Source: Galerina marginata
Taxonomy: Eukaryota > Basidiomycota > Agaricomycetes > Agaricales > Galerinaceae
Length of the DNA: 64,000 bases
Direction: 5' to 3'
NCBI GenBank assembly: GCA_023014335.1
Contig: JAECYW010000037.1
Span: 1-64,000, forward strand
Shown here in pieces: positions 1-12,344 of the stretch; within the stretch, counting starts at the first letter, position 1; each line of letters begins with the position of its first letter. Both the position numbers and the translations under genes were made by a program. A model generated the notes under the pieces. It was not told the DNA's origin, ran no database searches, and saw only the letters and a program-made list of their open reading frames with translations.

Positions 1-104
1 TGTGGTTACTCCGGGCCGAACGCATCATTTTGGCACAATCTTGCCTCACGCCGAGACTCCATGGCAAACTGCTCTCACCGTCTTCATGGTCTCATACCCT
101 GACC

Positions 105-2312
105 ATGAATACATCATCGCGTGCAAAGCTCTTGGGACCCGATTCCCAACCCACCCACTACGGGACCGGCCTACAAGGCTCCAACTTTCAGTCCAATGAT
201 GACCATCACGCTTCTAACAGACATATCGGTCTCCAACGCGGACTGTCTGCGCGCCAGGTGCAGATGATTGCTATCGCAGGCACAATAGGAACAGGCCTTT
301 TCCTCGGAACAGGCCGTTCTCTTGCACAGGGAGGTCCAGCAAGCATGCTTATCTGTTACACCATTGTAGGGTTCATAGTCTATGTCACTCTTCTGCTTCT
401 CGGCGAGATGGCGACCCAATATCCAGTAGCGGGATCTTTCAATGCGTATACCACTCGGTTCTTCTCTCCAGCATATGGATTTGCATTGGCGTGGAACTAC
501 TGGTTCAATGACGCGGTTTCTGTGGCTTCCGACCTTACAGCTGCCCAGCTTGTCCTGCAGTTTTGGGCGGTTGAGAATGCTTGGATAGTCAGCGTCATTT
601 TTTGGGTTTTTCTTGTTGGGGTGAATGCGCTGCATGTGGGAAGCTATGGTGAACTGGGTACGAACACCGTTGCGATAGACTTCGAAATTTTTACCAATTT
701 GAGTTACACAGAATATTGGCTATCGTCTCTCAAGGTCGTCACTGTTGTGGTTTTCATAGTTATTGGAATGCTGGTCGACGTTGGGCTCAACCCAGAACAC
801 AAATTCATTGGACTTACCAACTGGAAAATTCCAGGCGCACCCTTCGTTGGTGGATTTGGTGGGTTTGCTAGGGTTTTCGTGACAGCTAGTTTTGCTTGTA
901 AGTCGCACCATATCGTGGTTAATGGCATTTTCACGATTCCCTCCAGTTGGTGGTACGGAAAGTCTGGGTATCACCGCAGGAGAGACTAAAAACCCCTCTA
1001 AGAATATGCCGAGAATTGTCAATCTCGTCTTTTGGAGGTCAGACTTCTGTTGAAACACGGAGGCTTTAGCTAACTAGTTTTCAGAATCATGATTTTTTAC
1101 ATCCTCACCGTCATCATTATTGGGCTGAACGGTAAGGTTTTTTTCCGCGCAGCCAGTGACGCCCACTGATTTGTCTACAGTACCCTGGGACTATCCAAAC
1201 CTATCTAATAGAAGCACTACTACTTCACCGTTTACAATCGTATTCGTATCAGCTGGATCGTGTAAGAGCTTTACTTGCTGAAGTCTTTGGAAGTTGAACG
1301 ACTCGGCCCTCTAGCTGTCGCTGCATCATTCATGAACACCGTCATTTTGACATCAGTATTATCGGCTGGCAATCATGCATTATTTGCTGGAACAAGAGTT
1401 CTCTATGGTAGGCTCCTGAAAATATCACTTTATGACTAATCAAAGTTAACGTTAATTAGGTCTTTCCGTAACTAGTCCACGTCAAGCACCGAAGATATTT
1501 TCTTGGACAACTTCCTCCGGGACCCCGATACCCGCTCTCCTTGCGACAAGCAGCGTCAGTGCTCTTTGTTTCACCACTAGTTTCATCGGAAGTGGCGAGC
1601 TATGGGGTTGGCTTCAAAATATTGTAGGAGTTTCCAATCAAGTAACGATGCTTCTCATTCTGTGTGCGAAAAGGTGTTTATTTTTTTACTCAGATTGCAT
1701 GGCTCTCGATTGGTCTCTCCAGTTGGCGGTTTCGCAAAGCCTGGGTTAGACAGGGGCGTCCGCTGAAAGAACTGAAATATCAGGCTTCATGGACCTGGCC
1801 ATGGGGTCCACCATTTGTGGTCCGTATCTTCTGTGTTGCTATTACTTTCTTTCTGATTGGATATTAGGTGACAGCAGTGACCCTTCTGATTCTGAGTGAG
1901 TGAATGTCATGGATTTGTGCCCAGTTTCTGCTCATCAGTGTCTTCAAACCCAGTTCAAGGGTGGTCATCGGTCCTTCCAGTATTTTCAGCAGTCGACTTC
2001 ATTTCTTTCTATATTGAACTCCCGATCATTATGGTCATGTTCTTTGCTTGGATGCTTTTTCAGAGGTCAAGACAGCAACCTGTTGAGAATATAGATTCTT
2101 CGTCCGACCAGTTATTAGAGGAATCAGGGCCCACCACATCCATCAAAAAAATTTCTCGTTTCCACGACCTCGTCGATGCCGATACCGTGGACCTTTATAG
2201 GGAAGAATATGCCGAGGATGTGCAGGCGGACGCAGAGGTTGAGGATGAAGTCACAAAGCGCCTAAACGGGAATATGCGTGCGCTATGGCGGCTATACTAT
2301 TGGTTGGTGTAA
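105..2312 (+). CDS. Amino-acid permease of the fungal YAT family (APC superfamily), intact
   Basis: Plasma-membrane proton-coupled uptake of amino acids is the known role of this family; the substrate cannot be read from sequence. The first ATG that fits the family is at 105. Nine exons close in frame: 105-897, 947-1037, 1085-1131, 1181-1261, 1315-1407, 1460-1641, 1694-1819, 1868-1895 and 1939-2312. The family signature follows a short hydrophilic N-terminus: GLSARQVQMIAIAGTIGTGL in TM1, then GEMATQYPVAGSF. Later exons give GITAGETKNPSKNMP and the conserved SVLSAGNHALFAG. The C-terminus is a cytoplasmic acidic tail ending LWRLYYWLV. Membrane segments alternate through the whole protein and no frameshift or stop was found. 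A 5' extension upstream of 105 cannot be excluded because the window begins close by. Confidence 0.9.
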
Positions 2313-3419
2313 TTTTATACCAGATATGTCAACGTTTCGGACGAGACGAGACTAAAAATGTCTCGAACGTTCCTCCCGGATAACAATAATCAAAGCTCCC
2401 AATCACGCTGAGCGAACGGGTACTCGTTTATAGACCTGGAATCATACCCTCACCGTTTTAGATCTCACCGATCTGAATTCCCAATAATACAGGGAGGCAT
2501 GTTAACATCACCTGCAAGCTCAACAAGGGCTGCACTCACAAACCAATTGTCTGTTGTTCTACTCAAATCATTAGTTCTTTATTTCCTTGTTCTCCTGAAG
2601 CAACAGACGCCCGTGAATTAAGGCGCCATCATATTTAAATCTTTCATATCGTATCCATCCTCATCCCAAACTTTTCAAAAAACCGAGCGCGAGCGCGTAT
2701 TTTTCTTTGCCCGATTCATTCTGACCATGAATAACCTACTATGGATGCCATTGCGTAGAGGCCATTTCGTTATCTGATACACTTGTGAAAGGTGATGGGG
2801 ACGGCAAATCCACTGGAAAGGCGACCTCATGTTCGAAAAAAAACTCCAGCGACTAGTGGCTCGCTCAAGTGACACTTCAACGAAGATTGCAAAGCCATGT
2901 CGCAATGGTGCCGTGTATGTTTGATTTATGACAATGTGACCCCCTAAACAGTCTTGTTTTTGGTTTCTCGCAGCGCGACACCTGCGACTGCTTGTCAGAC
3001 GACCGTCGCCGCGGCTGGTGACGGTTCATCCGACCCGAAGCAAAATTGAATTATCGGAATCGCAGTACTCAGGCACCGGTGAGAAATGTCCAGCTCCGTT
3101 TTTCCTTGTATCAGGCCTGACTTTTACGGTCTGACAATGTGGTAGCCAGAATGTTGTTGATCGTGACATTGGTATGGCTTTTCTTTACACGCTATCGTGG
3201 GGGGGGGAATCGGGCACAGTTGATCAACAGACTGGGTATTCGCGAGTACCGTAGATTATCCAGCTCAACGAAGAACTAAGAGACGATGAAGTGTTAACTT
3301 TTAAGGTTGGGCAAGTCATAGATTGTTATTACCACTCCAGTAAGAACACTATTCATTGCATGTAAGCCTTCCACGGTCGGATAATAGACACCTAGTTGAT
3401 ACCAGTGCACATACCTCCA
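2313..3419. other. Intergenic stretch, no supported gene
   Basis: Non-coding between the permease and the RapZ-like gene. A short possible plus-strand exon starts at the ATG at 2829 (about 30 codons) and could splice near 2915-2973, but neither continuation resembles a known protein. A run of nine G lies near 3200. Nothing else is supported. Confidence 0.4.
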
Positions 3420-3938
3420 TTATCCAGAGTCATCATCTTTAGCATGACGGCCTGCGTCCAACTTGTTCCTGCCATGATTTGAACGCTTTAGATGGACATC
3501 GCGGTGATTGACCATCACATTCCAGCCTTTGAAACGTGTTTCGCCAAGTTGTTCCACAACGGCAACACTGCGATGCTTGCCCAATTCGCAACACACGCCC
3601 ACCGTTATCTCATGTACTCCATTAGCCTGAGCTGTTCGTATACGATCTTGGATGAGTGTGCAGATGCCGTCAAACCGCCTCTGCACCTGCTCATCGGAGA
3701 AGAGCCACTCCCTGAGGACCTTGGAGAGACCTGTTTGACCGGTGCGGACGTTCTTTGGGGGATTTGGCAGGGTACGCAGATCAACAGAGATATCAGGGGT
3801 TGGGACCAATGGTCCGCGACGATGGCCGAAAGACGTGATGAATATGGTTGGCAAATCGTTCTCTAGATTACTGGAATGATTTGTGTTGGTGAATAGTTCA
3901 TCTGAGGAATAGCCCTCCTCATTTTCAGATGTCGGCAT
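3420..3938 (-). CDS. Stand-alone RapZ C-terminal-domain protein
   Basis: A single-exon gene of about 172 residues. The core from about residue 28 on reads ITSFGHRRGPL, then VDLRTLPNPPK, GQTGLSKVLREWL, a helical stretch, and GVCCELGKHRSVAVVEQLGE followed by MVNHRDVHLKR. This is the fold signature of the RapZ C-terminal domain: in bacterial RapZ the corresponding block is GCTGGxHRSV and then HRD. Bacterial RapZ binds a small RNA and RNase E, but fungi have neither partner, so the function here is unknown. The kinase-like N-terminal half of RapZ is absent; in its place is a short acidic, Ser-rich N-terminus. I chose the ATG at 3938. An in-frame ATG at 3980 is also possible but would overlap the 5' end of the divergent neighbour. 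The two Cys before ELGKHRS replace the usual C-T-G-G. Confidence 0.7.
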   Translation of the reverse strand: MPTSENEEGYSSDELFTNTNHSSNLENDLPTIFITSFGHRRGPLVPTPDISVDLRTLPNPPKNVRTGQTGLSKVLREWLFSDEQVQRRFDGICTLIQDRIRTAQANGVHEITVGVCCELGKHRSVAVVEQLGETRFKGWNVMVNHRDVHLKRSNHGRNKLDAGRHAKDDDSG

Positions 3939-4008
3939 TTGGAGTTGAGAACAAGTTATATAGCGAAGTGGCTGTGTCATGTGGGGAAGTCCTTCTTTGG
4001 ATTCCGCC
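3939..4008. promoter_or_regulatory. Compact divergent promoter region
   Basis: Only about 70 bp separate the chosen start codons of the minus-strand RapZ-like gene and the plus-strand coiled-coil gene. Alternative starts at 3980 (minus) and 3979 (plus) would make them overlap. Shared control of both genes is inferred from geometry only; no TATA box was recognised. Confidence 0.4.
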
Positions 4009-6072
4009 ATGGAGGCGCCTGCATACTCTGCACACCGTAATTTGCCAGACCTGCCAGTCGAGGAGCCAAGCGACAGACATCCGCAGTCTGTCTCCACTCG
4101 GTCCAGCCGAACGTCAGACTTTCGTGCTAGCAGCAGCCGCGAAAGGTCCAGTCGAGAGACCAAAAGCTCATTCCACACTGAAATCGAACGTGGGTTCCAG
4201 AAACTTCATGGACAGGTGCAGCAAGAGAGAAAACGTGCTGAAATTGCCGAAAGACGCGCCGAAGACGCAGAAAGACAACTCCAAGAACTTGGTGGTCACA
4301 TGAAGGCTGTCAACGAAGCGCGGCTCGTGGCTTTGCGAGAAGCTAGTAGAGCAAACGAGGAACTCAAGTTAGTCTCTCTTCTGCAGTCAACTGCCTTGCA
4401 AGCGTTGATTTTCTCCATAGGCTCTATCGGATACAACTCGAGACTGCCCAGCGAGAGATATACAGAGCCCAGGAGGTCATTAGTATCGTTGACAGACAGA
4501 GGCTCGGGGCAGAAAAGGAAGCTGCGAAGAATAGAACCAAAGCGCGGCAGCTAAACGAATTGGTGTTGATAAATGGTGCTCGTGAAGAGGCATACAAATT
4601 GGGCCTGCAGGAAGGTTTAGACCGAGGCAGAGAACTCGCTTTTGATGCCTCAGCGCCGCTGACTGCGGGAGGAGACGAGGCAGGAGAAACGGAATATGGA
4701 TATCGGGAGGACGACTACTCTTTTGACGATGCCCGACCGCCTATACCGGAAAACGACCACTATGCGTATCCTACACGGCCAAGGTCTATTGCGCCTAGTG
4801 AGCATTCTAGACATTCGAGAACACTGAGTATGCGACCTCCTGGATCTCCTTCGCCAGTTCCCGTACCGCTCCCCACCAACCCGCCAACCACTGGCGCTCC
4901 AAGCCGACCTCCGAGTTTGCATCCCTCCGAGAACACCAGACCGCCTCGAGGATCTCCTTCACCGGTTCCCGTGCCGCTTCCTTCCAATACACCAAGTCGC
5001 CCTCCAAGTTTCCATCCCTCTGAGGACATCAGACCAATAAGCATGCGCAATATTTCTCATACCCCCCGGATGAATAACATCGTCATTCCGCCAGATAATC
5101 TCATACCTTCGTTGGATGCCGATAACAGGATCCGAATACCTCCTCCATTCGAATTCCACAGAACCCCGGAACGCGCGCCATCTCCTCAACTCCCAGCATT
5201 ATCGGACAGTAGCCAAGAACCACTTCCGGTACCCCCTCGCTCACACAACCCTCCGCAGCGCAAACAGCAACACAGACGAAACTCCTCGTCTGATTCTTCC
5301 ACATTATCGCAGCTTGATATCCTCAGTCACCCTCACCCGTATACCAACGCTCTTCGTACGCCTATGAGTATTATTCCGGAAGTCAATAGTGTACACACTG
5401 CCAGCCCACTTCCACGTTCAGAGGCTGGAGATTATAGGGACCATATCCTCCGGCACCAACGGTCCATCGTGAGTTTATAGATACAACTGGGGAAACTAGC
5501 TACTGAATTGCACCGTAGAGCGAAAATTCGGTTCCACGATCTCAAGTGCTGTCTATCAACAATTACGATAGGCAGAGCCCGCAACGGCCTGGTTCGCGAT
5601 CGAGCTATGCAGGTTCACGGAATGATCAACCCGCGCAAATGCAGCAATATAATCCTAATCCTTCAATTACATCTGTACCTGATATCAGCATACAGCCTCC
5701 TGTAAGCTTTCATTTCCCTCTGTGTTAACCGATTCGAATTAGTCGTCGTCGTTGATTTAGTCTTTATCCAACAAGACCGATTCATTATGGGGAGGTTCTC
5801 GCACCGGTTCTCGCGCCGGCGGCAGTCCTTCTGGCATGTCCCAACGTGCCACTCTACCTCCCGTCTACGAAACTCATGGTCACCCATACCCTTCACCCAT
5901 CCCTAACGGGATGCCAGGGGGTTACATAAATACCCATTCCTCCTCTATACCCACGTCTGACCCACCTGTCATTCCTTCCTCCTCCCGGTATGACCATTAC
6001 AGTTCCACAAGGCACAGCAGGTATAACGAAGATGATGCCACTAGGCGCATAAATGATTGTTCGGATGTGTGA
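4009..6072 (+). CDS. Coiled-coil, proline-rich cytoplasmic protein of unknown function
   Basis: Four exons close in frame (4009-4367, 4421-5468, 5519-5701, 5761-6072), giving about 633 residues. Residues about 45-190 form a long charged coiled coil (runs such as ERKRAEIAERRAEDAERQLQ and later EAAKNRTKARQLNEL). The coiled coil continues across intron 1, which supports the splice. The rest is low-complexity and rich in Pro and Ser. It holds two near-identical units of about 33 residues, each with GSPSPVPVPLP, then PSRPP, then HPSE. The C-terminus is Gly/Ser/Tyr rich. This looks like a scaffold-type protein, possibly an SH3 or WW ligand (inference from the proline motifs). An upstream in-frame ATG at 3979 would add ten residues. 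No homologue was recognised by name. Confidence 0.75.
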
Positions 6073-8532
6073 AAAGTACTGTCTAAGCATTCGGAAATAT
6101 GGCTTTCACGTCTGATCAAAAAATATAAAGAAAAAGTTAAATAAAATTTAAGTTTATTAACTCTTTTCAATTACTCAGACAGGTCTTGGTCGGTTTAAAA
6201 TTAACTCGAAACATAGAGAAAAAAAGGAACATAAAATTTCGGTCAAACAAAAATAGGAGACTTTGAGGATAGATAAATGTGAGTTTTAGGAATGTTTGGA
6301 ATCTCCCAAATAATGTACTGTAAAATTAGGTAAAATTGGATCCCTTTTCACCAGCGGACAAATATTTCCACCAGATTAACTGGCTTCATGTTGAATATTT
6401 GTTCGATTTTTTGTACTTTTGGGCGATGGGAAAACGGATGACATATTTGAGTTTGTTCAGTTTCAAAGATTTCTTTTGAATATGTTTTTCTTGGCTGTCA
6501 AAAAAGACAAAAGAAAATTCGGAGTAAATGAACGCATTCTCGGGAATCTATCAACCAATAAGAAAATGGGAATTTTCCCAATCGAGAAAATCGCTAATTA
6601 GTACTTGACAAGTACCTGGGGTAGTTGTCTCGTCGTCCCATCCATTCCAAATGGACCGAGTCTCGGAGGATCCGTCCAAGATCCGTCGGAGGATCAACAT
6701 CGATCAACAGCCATACGCGGTCACACTGTGTATCCAATCAGAGGAACTCCAAATCCCCGCTGTCCAGCTGTGCGTTGCTGGCTTGCTCAACCACCAAGCT
6801 AACGTGGGCTCTACCTCAAGGTGGTCCCGTGCGCACCATGACGCCGTGCAGGCGCCGCGCGTCACACGTCGCTTTCTTCGCTCTCCAGAGCCTGTGACCT
6901 TCGCGTAGATTCGGTCATGGAGGTGTAATTGGGAAGTATTTGTTGGACTGTCGCTTGTCGTTCGGTAAGTCTACTTTGGGCATACTTTCTCTTGATTGAA
7001 TCTGAGTGATTAGCTATCTTATTTACCCTGTACAATTATGACGGTCGATGACCTTCGATACATGGTGAGTTGATGAATTTAATGCTTTGTAGGCTTAAAT
7101 ACAGCAATAAAACGAGGCATCCTTCGACAAAATCGCGAAAACCGAATCACCCACGGCCCATCCTTCTTGAGGCCCTGGACTCCATGACCACCTGTGGAAT
7201 GTGCTCGTAGTAGCTATTACCTAGTCTAGTGTCGTATTGTTTTAATCTAATAGACTTTTTTATGAAAGTACTGAGGGTCAGTGAGCTTCAGTCACGAGAA
7301 GTTAAACAGACTACCTAACCTTCACCTCATTATTGACAGCAGAAACGGCACCGGGAATACACCGCCTCGCTTGCTCGTTTGTTCATTCTTTCCGAATCAT
7401 TCAATGGCTGGGGCCGGAGTTGGTTGAGCGAAATTTGATCCTATTCTATCCTTTTCTATTCACCTCCACGATCGCGTGGGCAATGCTGTTGGTACTTCAC
7501 AATCCTCGGGTTAGCTATCGAGGTTATCCTGTGTTAGCCCGCCTTCCAAGTCGACAATAACGACTGCCCAAACGCACCTAGCACGTACAAAGCACCCGCA
7601 TCATGCCTTCGTAGCACCAATCTCAACAAATTCCTTCCCACAGCAGTTGGACACACTCGAAACGAAGCCAAGGCGCAGCTGTCATGTCAATTTGTCGGTT
7701 TTTAGGGCTTTCAGATTGGCAAGGTTAGTGATGGTTCATACCCTAGTCGAAGTATTACTCACCTCGCTTCCAGCCCACTTCGAGCTCGCAACTTGACCGT
7801 TTGGACAAACATTCAACCTCCTGCTTACCATACCGTCTCCTCCCAGCATCGCCCACCCCGCTTCCCGTATACCGATGGATCAGTGGATCCTGTCCGATTA
7901 GATTAGATTGCATAGATCAGCGGATCACTGTAGGTACTGTACAGTCCGATCATCAGCCACCCAATGATCATCGCTCCTTGCTCCTGTCCATCGTGTCGTG
8001 CCCAGCAGATCTGCCGTCTCCACCGAGCCTACCCCAACGACGGACCGAAAACGTCCACGTCCACGACCATGCGGCGAATGCTGACACGCCGCTTCCCTTC
8101 ACTCGCTGGCTTGGTTGGCAGCTCGCGATCATTGTCCTCGGATTAGGAATCGAGGCGAAAGGCTTCTCCGCATAGCACTGGTCTGCCTGCACACGTTAGC
8201 CCGTCATCCAAGTCAATAACGGATGTTGAAACGCATCACGGACACCCCAGCACATCTCCTGCGGCGTGTACAAAGACTCCGCAGCTCGCGTGCCTCCACC
8301 CAAGTCGACAAATCGCTTGCCGCGGGGGTTGGATGCACAACACCGCAGCCTCATCCGTTCGTATCTGTTTCGAAAATTCGCTTACCTTGTTTACAGCACC
8401 CTTCTTCTACGTGATCCGAGCCGTTGATGATCGTGTGCTGCCTTCAAGTTGATTGGACGGTTAAGAAACCTTTTGAACGGACAAGGTAAGTAACTCTACT
8501 ACATTGAATTACTTACTACTCACCTCATTTCC
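6073..8532. other. Gene-poor region with degenerate duplicated blocks
   Basis: 6100-6600 is strongly AT-rich and has no convincing coding frame. Two loosely similar blocks follow: one starts near 7535 (GTTAGCCCGCCTTCCAAGTC) and ends near 7784, the other starts near 8194 (GTTAGCCCGTCATCCAAGTC) and ends near 8540, both ending TTACTCACCTC.CTTCCAGC.CAC. They look like an old direct duplication of the 3' flank of the membrane-protein pseudogene that follows. No intact gene was seen. Confidence 0.35.
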
Positions 8533-9040
8533 AGCTCACATCAAGTACTCGTCTGCATAAACCGCAGCATTGAAAACAACTTTAAGAACACCACTGGCAG
8601 TCATATAAGGCCGGAATGTACCACTTGTGAAGCAGTAGTCCGTTGGTCCAATTGCCGAAGCTCGGGAATTCAAGGAACGGTTAATGTTCCCAAGCAATCC
8701 AAGCCATAGAATGACGAAGATTCCTGTGACGAATTTGCTGTGTTTGTATATGGAGGGAACGCGGAAGACACATAGCAGGGCATTAGTGCTCATGGCCACA
8801 AAATAGATCCAGCCAGTTCGCAGCCCAAGTTTTCGACAGTTTCGATTGGGGCAGCTGAAGCGCAGATGATCATTACAGTTAGCAGGGAAAGAAAACTAAA
8901 AGGTGACATATTGGACATGACGACCTGAATTAGCACGCTTGTCACTGTCCACCACCTAGGTGCGTACGGCGAAATCAGAAAGAGACTCGAATTATACCTC
9001 GACGTAAGGTAAATAATAGTGGGGAAGTTGACACGATACT
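8533..9040 (-). pseudogene. Remnant of an Agaricomycete integral-membrane protein gene
   Basis: Minus-strand fragments match a multi-pass membrane family common in mushroom genomes. An exon near 9030 encodes RVNFPTIIYLTSR followed by a good donor. The next encodes a hydrophobic stretch with ICASAAPIETVENLGC. The last long one encodes AMSTNALLCVFRV..IYKHSKFVTGIFVILWLG, then ASAIGPTDYCFTSG. The expected following segment is replaced by an unrelated reading, and the exons do not join into one frame. It lies directly downstream, on the same strand, of the fatty acid synthase remnant. Family assignment is from remembered motif patterns; no gene symbol is justified. Confidence 0.5.
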
Positions 9041-9084
9041 AAAACAGCGTCGTTAGATGAAAATCGACACCACACGCGTCTATA

Positions 9085-10092
9085 AATTAACCTTGTGCAA
9101 ACCAAACTTGGCGACGCCTTCTTTCTCCACCATTCCACGTACTGGCACCGGGCGATGTGAAGAGCTCAGTATCTTTCCTGCCCTTCTCGCCAGCAATGAC
9201 ACGAACGCCACGTCCTTCGAAGTTCTTAGCAGTCAACGGGCCAATACAGCTCAGACCACCAGGTCCGAAGTTGATGACATGAGTGGCGGTTTTCTGGGAA
9301 GTTGGTCGCCTGGATCGGCGAAGTAAAAAATGGTTCGCAGAGCGAACGGGTAACGGACGGCTGGAGGCCGCGCATATCGGAACTATCAACGGTGCGTCAA
9401 TGTCAGCAACATCATGAAATAGAAGGACCTACCATCTTTCGCATTGTAACGGGCATTTTCTGACCTTTACCTCCCATAATATTCCAAATCTTCCTCCACA
9501 AGTTTCTGCATCGCTTCCGACAGATTTTCGATGGAATCCTGAACGGCGCTAGGCTCCAAAGAGGTAACTGGGAAGGCCTGTTGATCCTAAGGCCACAGTA
9601 TTATTTCGGGGCATTGCGGAAGTTCTCGACGAAGTTCCGAAAAAGGCTGAAGCGGCGGTCGGCACGGTTGAAACTGTATGCCTTGGGAGTGTCCAGTCCC
9701 ACCCGTGAGGCGGCTTCGGACCCTTGACGTGGCCGACGACGAAATATTGTACGAGTTGAGTAAGCCTGATAAGCGGGAACGATACTGGGACTCCTCTGAC
9801 AGCCAAGACAGCGCATCAAAGCCTTTGTGTAGAAGGTCGAGTCGAATTCTTCTTCAGCCAACGGTACGAAATTCTAGACTTCATCATGATAGACTTCATT
9901 GGTTCCACGCTCGCCGAAGAGGGCCAAATGGAAGTCTTTCCAGACGGAGAGGCTGAGAGATGGAGAGACGACTTGGCGGGGCGGAGATATCGCTTTGACC
10001 TTTGCTGTGAAGAGAGTCCTTCGGGCAGGGGTTCCGATGACACTTTCAAGTTGATGTCTGTCTGGATGTCGACGCATCTTGAGCTATGATAA
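9085..10092 (-). pseudogene. Fatty acid synthase beta-subunit fragment (acetyltransferase region), broken
   Basis: Read on the minus strand in three shifting frames, this gives successive landmarks of the FAS beta acetyltransferase domain in the right order: FGERGTNEVYHDE (family FGGQGTNEVYFDEL), a piece reading GFDALSWLS, SFPLIRLTQLVQYFVVGHVKG, the nucleophile motif GGTGHSQG at 9680-9703, EPSAVQDSIE, EEDLEYYG, TRSLCEPFFTSPIQATNFPE, THVINFGPGGLSCIGPLTAK and EGRGVRVI, then VEWWRKKASPSLVCT at the start of the enoyl-reductase linker. The landmarks need at least four frame changes and include stops, so no functional enzyme can be made. FAS beta is normally a single large essential gene of about 2000 residues or more; only the middle-left part is present. 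Likely a transposon-captured or segmentally duplicated piece. Confidence 0.75.
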
Positions 10093-11656
10093 GCGAGGCG
10101 AAATGAGTACATATTGACAGCAGTACCGGGTAGCTACATACCTCTACATCAACGTGCATTTTTTGAAGGCCGTTTGTGTGGGCTGACATATTATTTCCTG
10201 TGCAACTCGACGAATGTCTGACTGCAAAGAATCAGATTGATTCCAGAAAGAAAAAGATCGGCAACGTACACTCTGTTCTGCGGTAAACTTAAAGGAGTCT
10301 TCATTTTTGGTTATAGGGAACTCCTGCGAGCACCAGGATCGATTCGACTCAACACACGACTGGACCGTTCCCTCGTCCACTCTGATGATTTTGTCAAACA
10401 ACGCTCTTGCAGGCGCTGACGTCGATGGAATTCCCACCAGCTGCTCTCGCGCCAGCCCCTCCATTTCGTTGAGCACGCTCCCACGAACACTCGCTTCGCA
10501 CAGCCAGTACGGTGACGGGAATAGTTGATCCTGAGGTTATGCTTAAGGAGGGTAAAGGCGGCGGGGAGAGAGAGGCTTGTGGAACCGGAGGGAGGAGCGT
10601 TGGGTGCGTTAGGGTGCGTTAGGGTGCTTCTTGTTCAGTTGGTGCTCCTTTCTCTCTGGGGGGTCAAACAACCGATGCAGTCTACCTGAAGCCAACATTG
10701 AGCCCACCGCTCAGCTCCGTCAAACGGCGCCGTAATTCACCTGGCTTCCACCACCACATTGCCTCCACACAGATCTCGCACCTCTTTCACGGACCGCGGA
10801 AAGCAGGGTGAATTGGCGGTGGGCGGGTTGGTATGGACACCATAGTGGGCAGGTGGCCGTGGTAGGGGCGGAGTTGTTGAAATAGAGGAAGAGACGATGA
10901 TAGAAAACCACGAGACTGCGTCGTTTGGCCTGAGACTGGGAGTGGGTAGGAGAGACAGACGAAAGCGCTTCATATCAGCACGGGAATGACTGGAGCGCCA
11001 GGTAGTTCTGGTAGCAATAGCCTGTGTGAGTGGGTAATCTGGCGGGGTTGAAATTTTAGAGCTTTGAGGTATGTCAAAACAGAGGAGCCGCCTGCGTCAT
11101 GAAGGCTCGTAGCGACCCTCATAGCCTTCTCGTACGTGTACGATTCCTTCTTGGACTCATAAATGGAGCACCGCAACAACTTCTCATCCTCGCCACCTTG
11201 CTTCTCTGTCGTCCTCCAGATACAAATCTGACTCAGTCCATCCACGAAACCTTGCAGGACTGAGTACCAAGTACCCAGAGATTGAGAGTGCAAACTTGTA
11301 TAGTTATAAAAAGGCGTGATCGTCTAAACCCAGCAGCCCTTGTTCCCAGCAGTCGGATAACCAGAAACAAAACACTACTAGGAGTGAGATGTCGAGGGAG
11401 ATTGCTGAAATCGCGCAGTCGAGGGCGACGGTTTCAGCAGCCGAGTTACGACACCATGGTGACAAATGGTTACGGAGTCGATAAGCAAAGCCATGCCATC
11501 AGATAGGGGTCGGTTGGAGGGCAGAAACTACATGCTCATAATGTGCAATGGGTGTCAGAAACGACGGTAAAAACGCCTTGAACTACAAGTTCAATCAAGG
11601 GCCAAAATTTTCTCACGGACATATTGCGAATGAAATAGACAAGAAATGTGCAGAAG

Positions 11657-12344
11657 GTTCCGAATTTCGAGAGTCCGCCCCTCCGCCTGTCCGCCTTTTC
11701 GAACGGGTGGCTGACAAATTTTGTGATGAATGCGGGAGTCACCTCTCGTGACCAACGCACGCGCCTCCGTCATGAACGCGTCGCGCCTCTCGCGCTTCCT
11801 GTCTCTGGCGATATTGGAGGAGAAACGAAGCCGTATACACCCCAAATACACCCCGCCGTGAAGTAGTTCGCTCAGCAGACCCGAATTAGAAAAAATAATT
11901 AGATAATCCCTTACAAAACTCTTGTAAAGCTGTTTTTGCTTCGTTGTATGTCGCCATGAGGAAAGACAGAGCACCTCGCCCGGTAGAAAAATACAATAAG
12001 GCAACAAAATGTCTATATACTAGTAATAATCTTCGTTTTTGGCCTGCAAGATGCCTGCTCGGGCACTCTCTTGTCAGTTCTTGTGGTCTAGTCAATGTTC
12101 GGCACTAAATTGAGCTAATTTCTATTATCTCCTCCCCCTGAATCCTCCCTGTGCACAACAATACTATAGCATAACCTTTGATTCATATACAACGAAACTT
12201 AATGCGAATAATCACTGATAAGCGGGGCGACGGGCGTGCTGGAACAGAAATTGAATAGGCGGCGTGACTGGTATGATAAGCTGACGGTCCGGACGGTGTG
12301 GAGGGGCGGACAGTGTGGAGGGGCAGACTCTCGAAATACGGAAC
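11657..12344. repeat. Diverged inverted repeat, arms about 40 bp, 0.6 kb apart
   Basis: The plus strand at 11657-11695 contains TTTCGAGAGTCCGCCCCTCC. The reverse complement of 12304-12344 contains TTTCGAGAGTCTGCCCCTCC. Both arms face inward. No target-site duplication or transposase was found, so this may be a relic of a TIR element or a chance pair of dispersed repeats. Confidence 0.4.

Noticed and set aside
3492..3866. Plus-strand open frame
   Set aside because: It is the antisense shadow of the RapZ-like gene, whose protein has clear motifs.
10601..10630. TGCGTTAGGG repeated, resembling the telomere word TTAGGG
   Set aside because: Only two copies of a 10-bp unit, not a TTAGGG array; no evidence of a telomere or an interstitial telomeric track.
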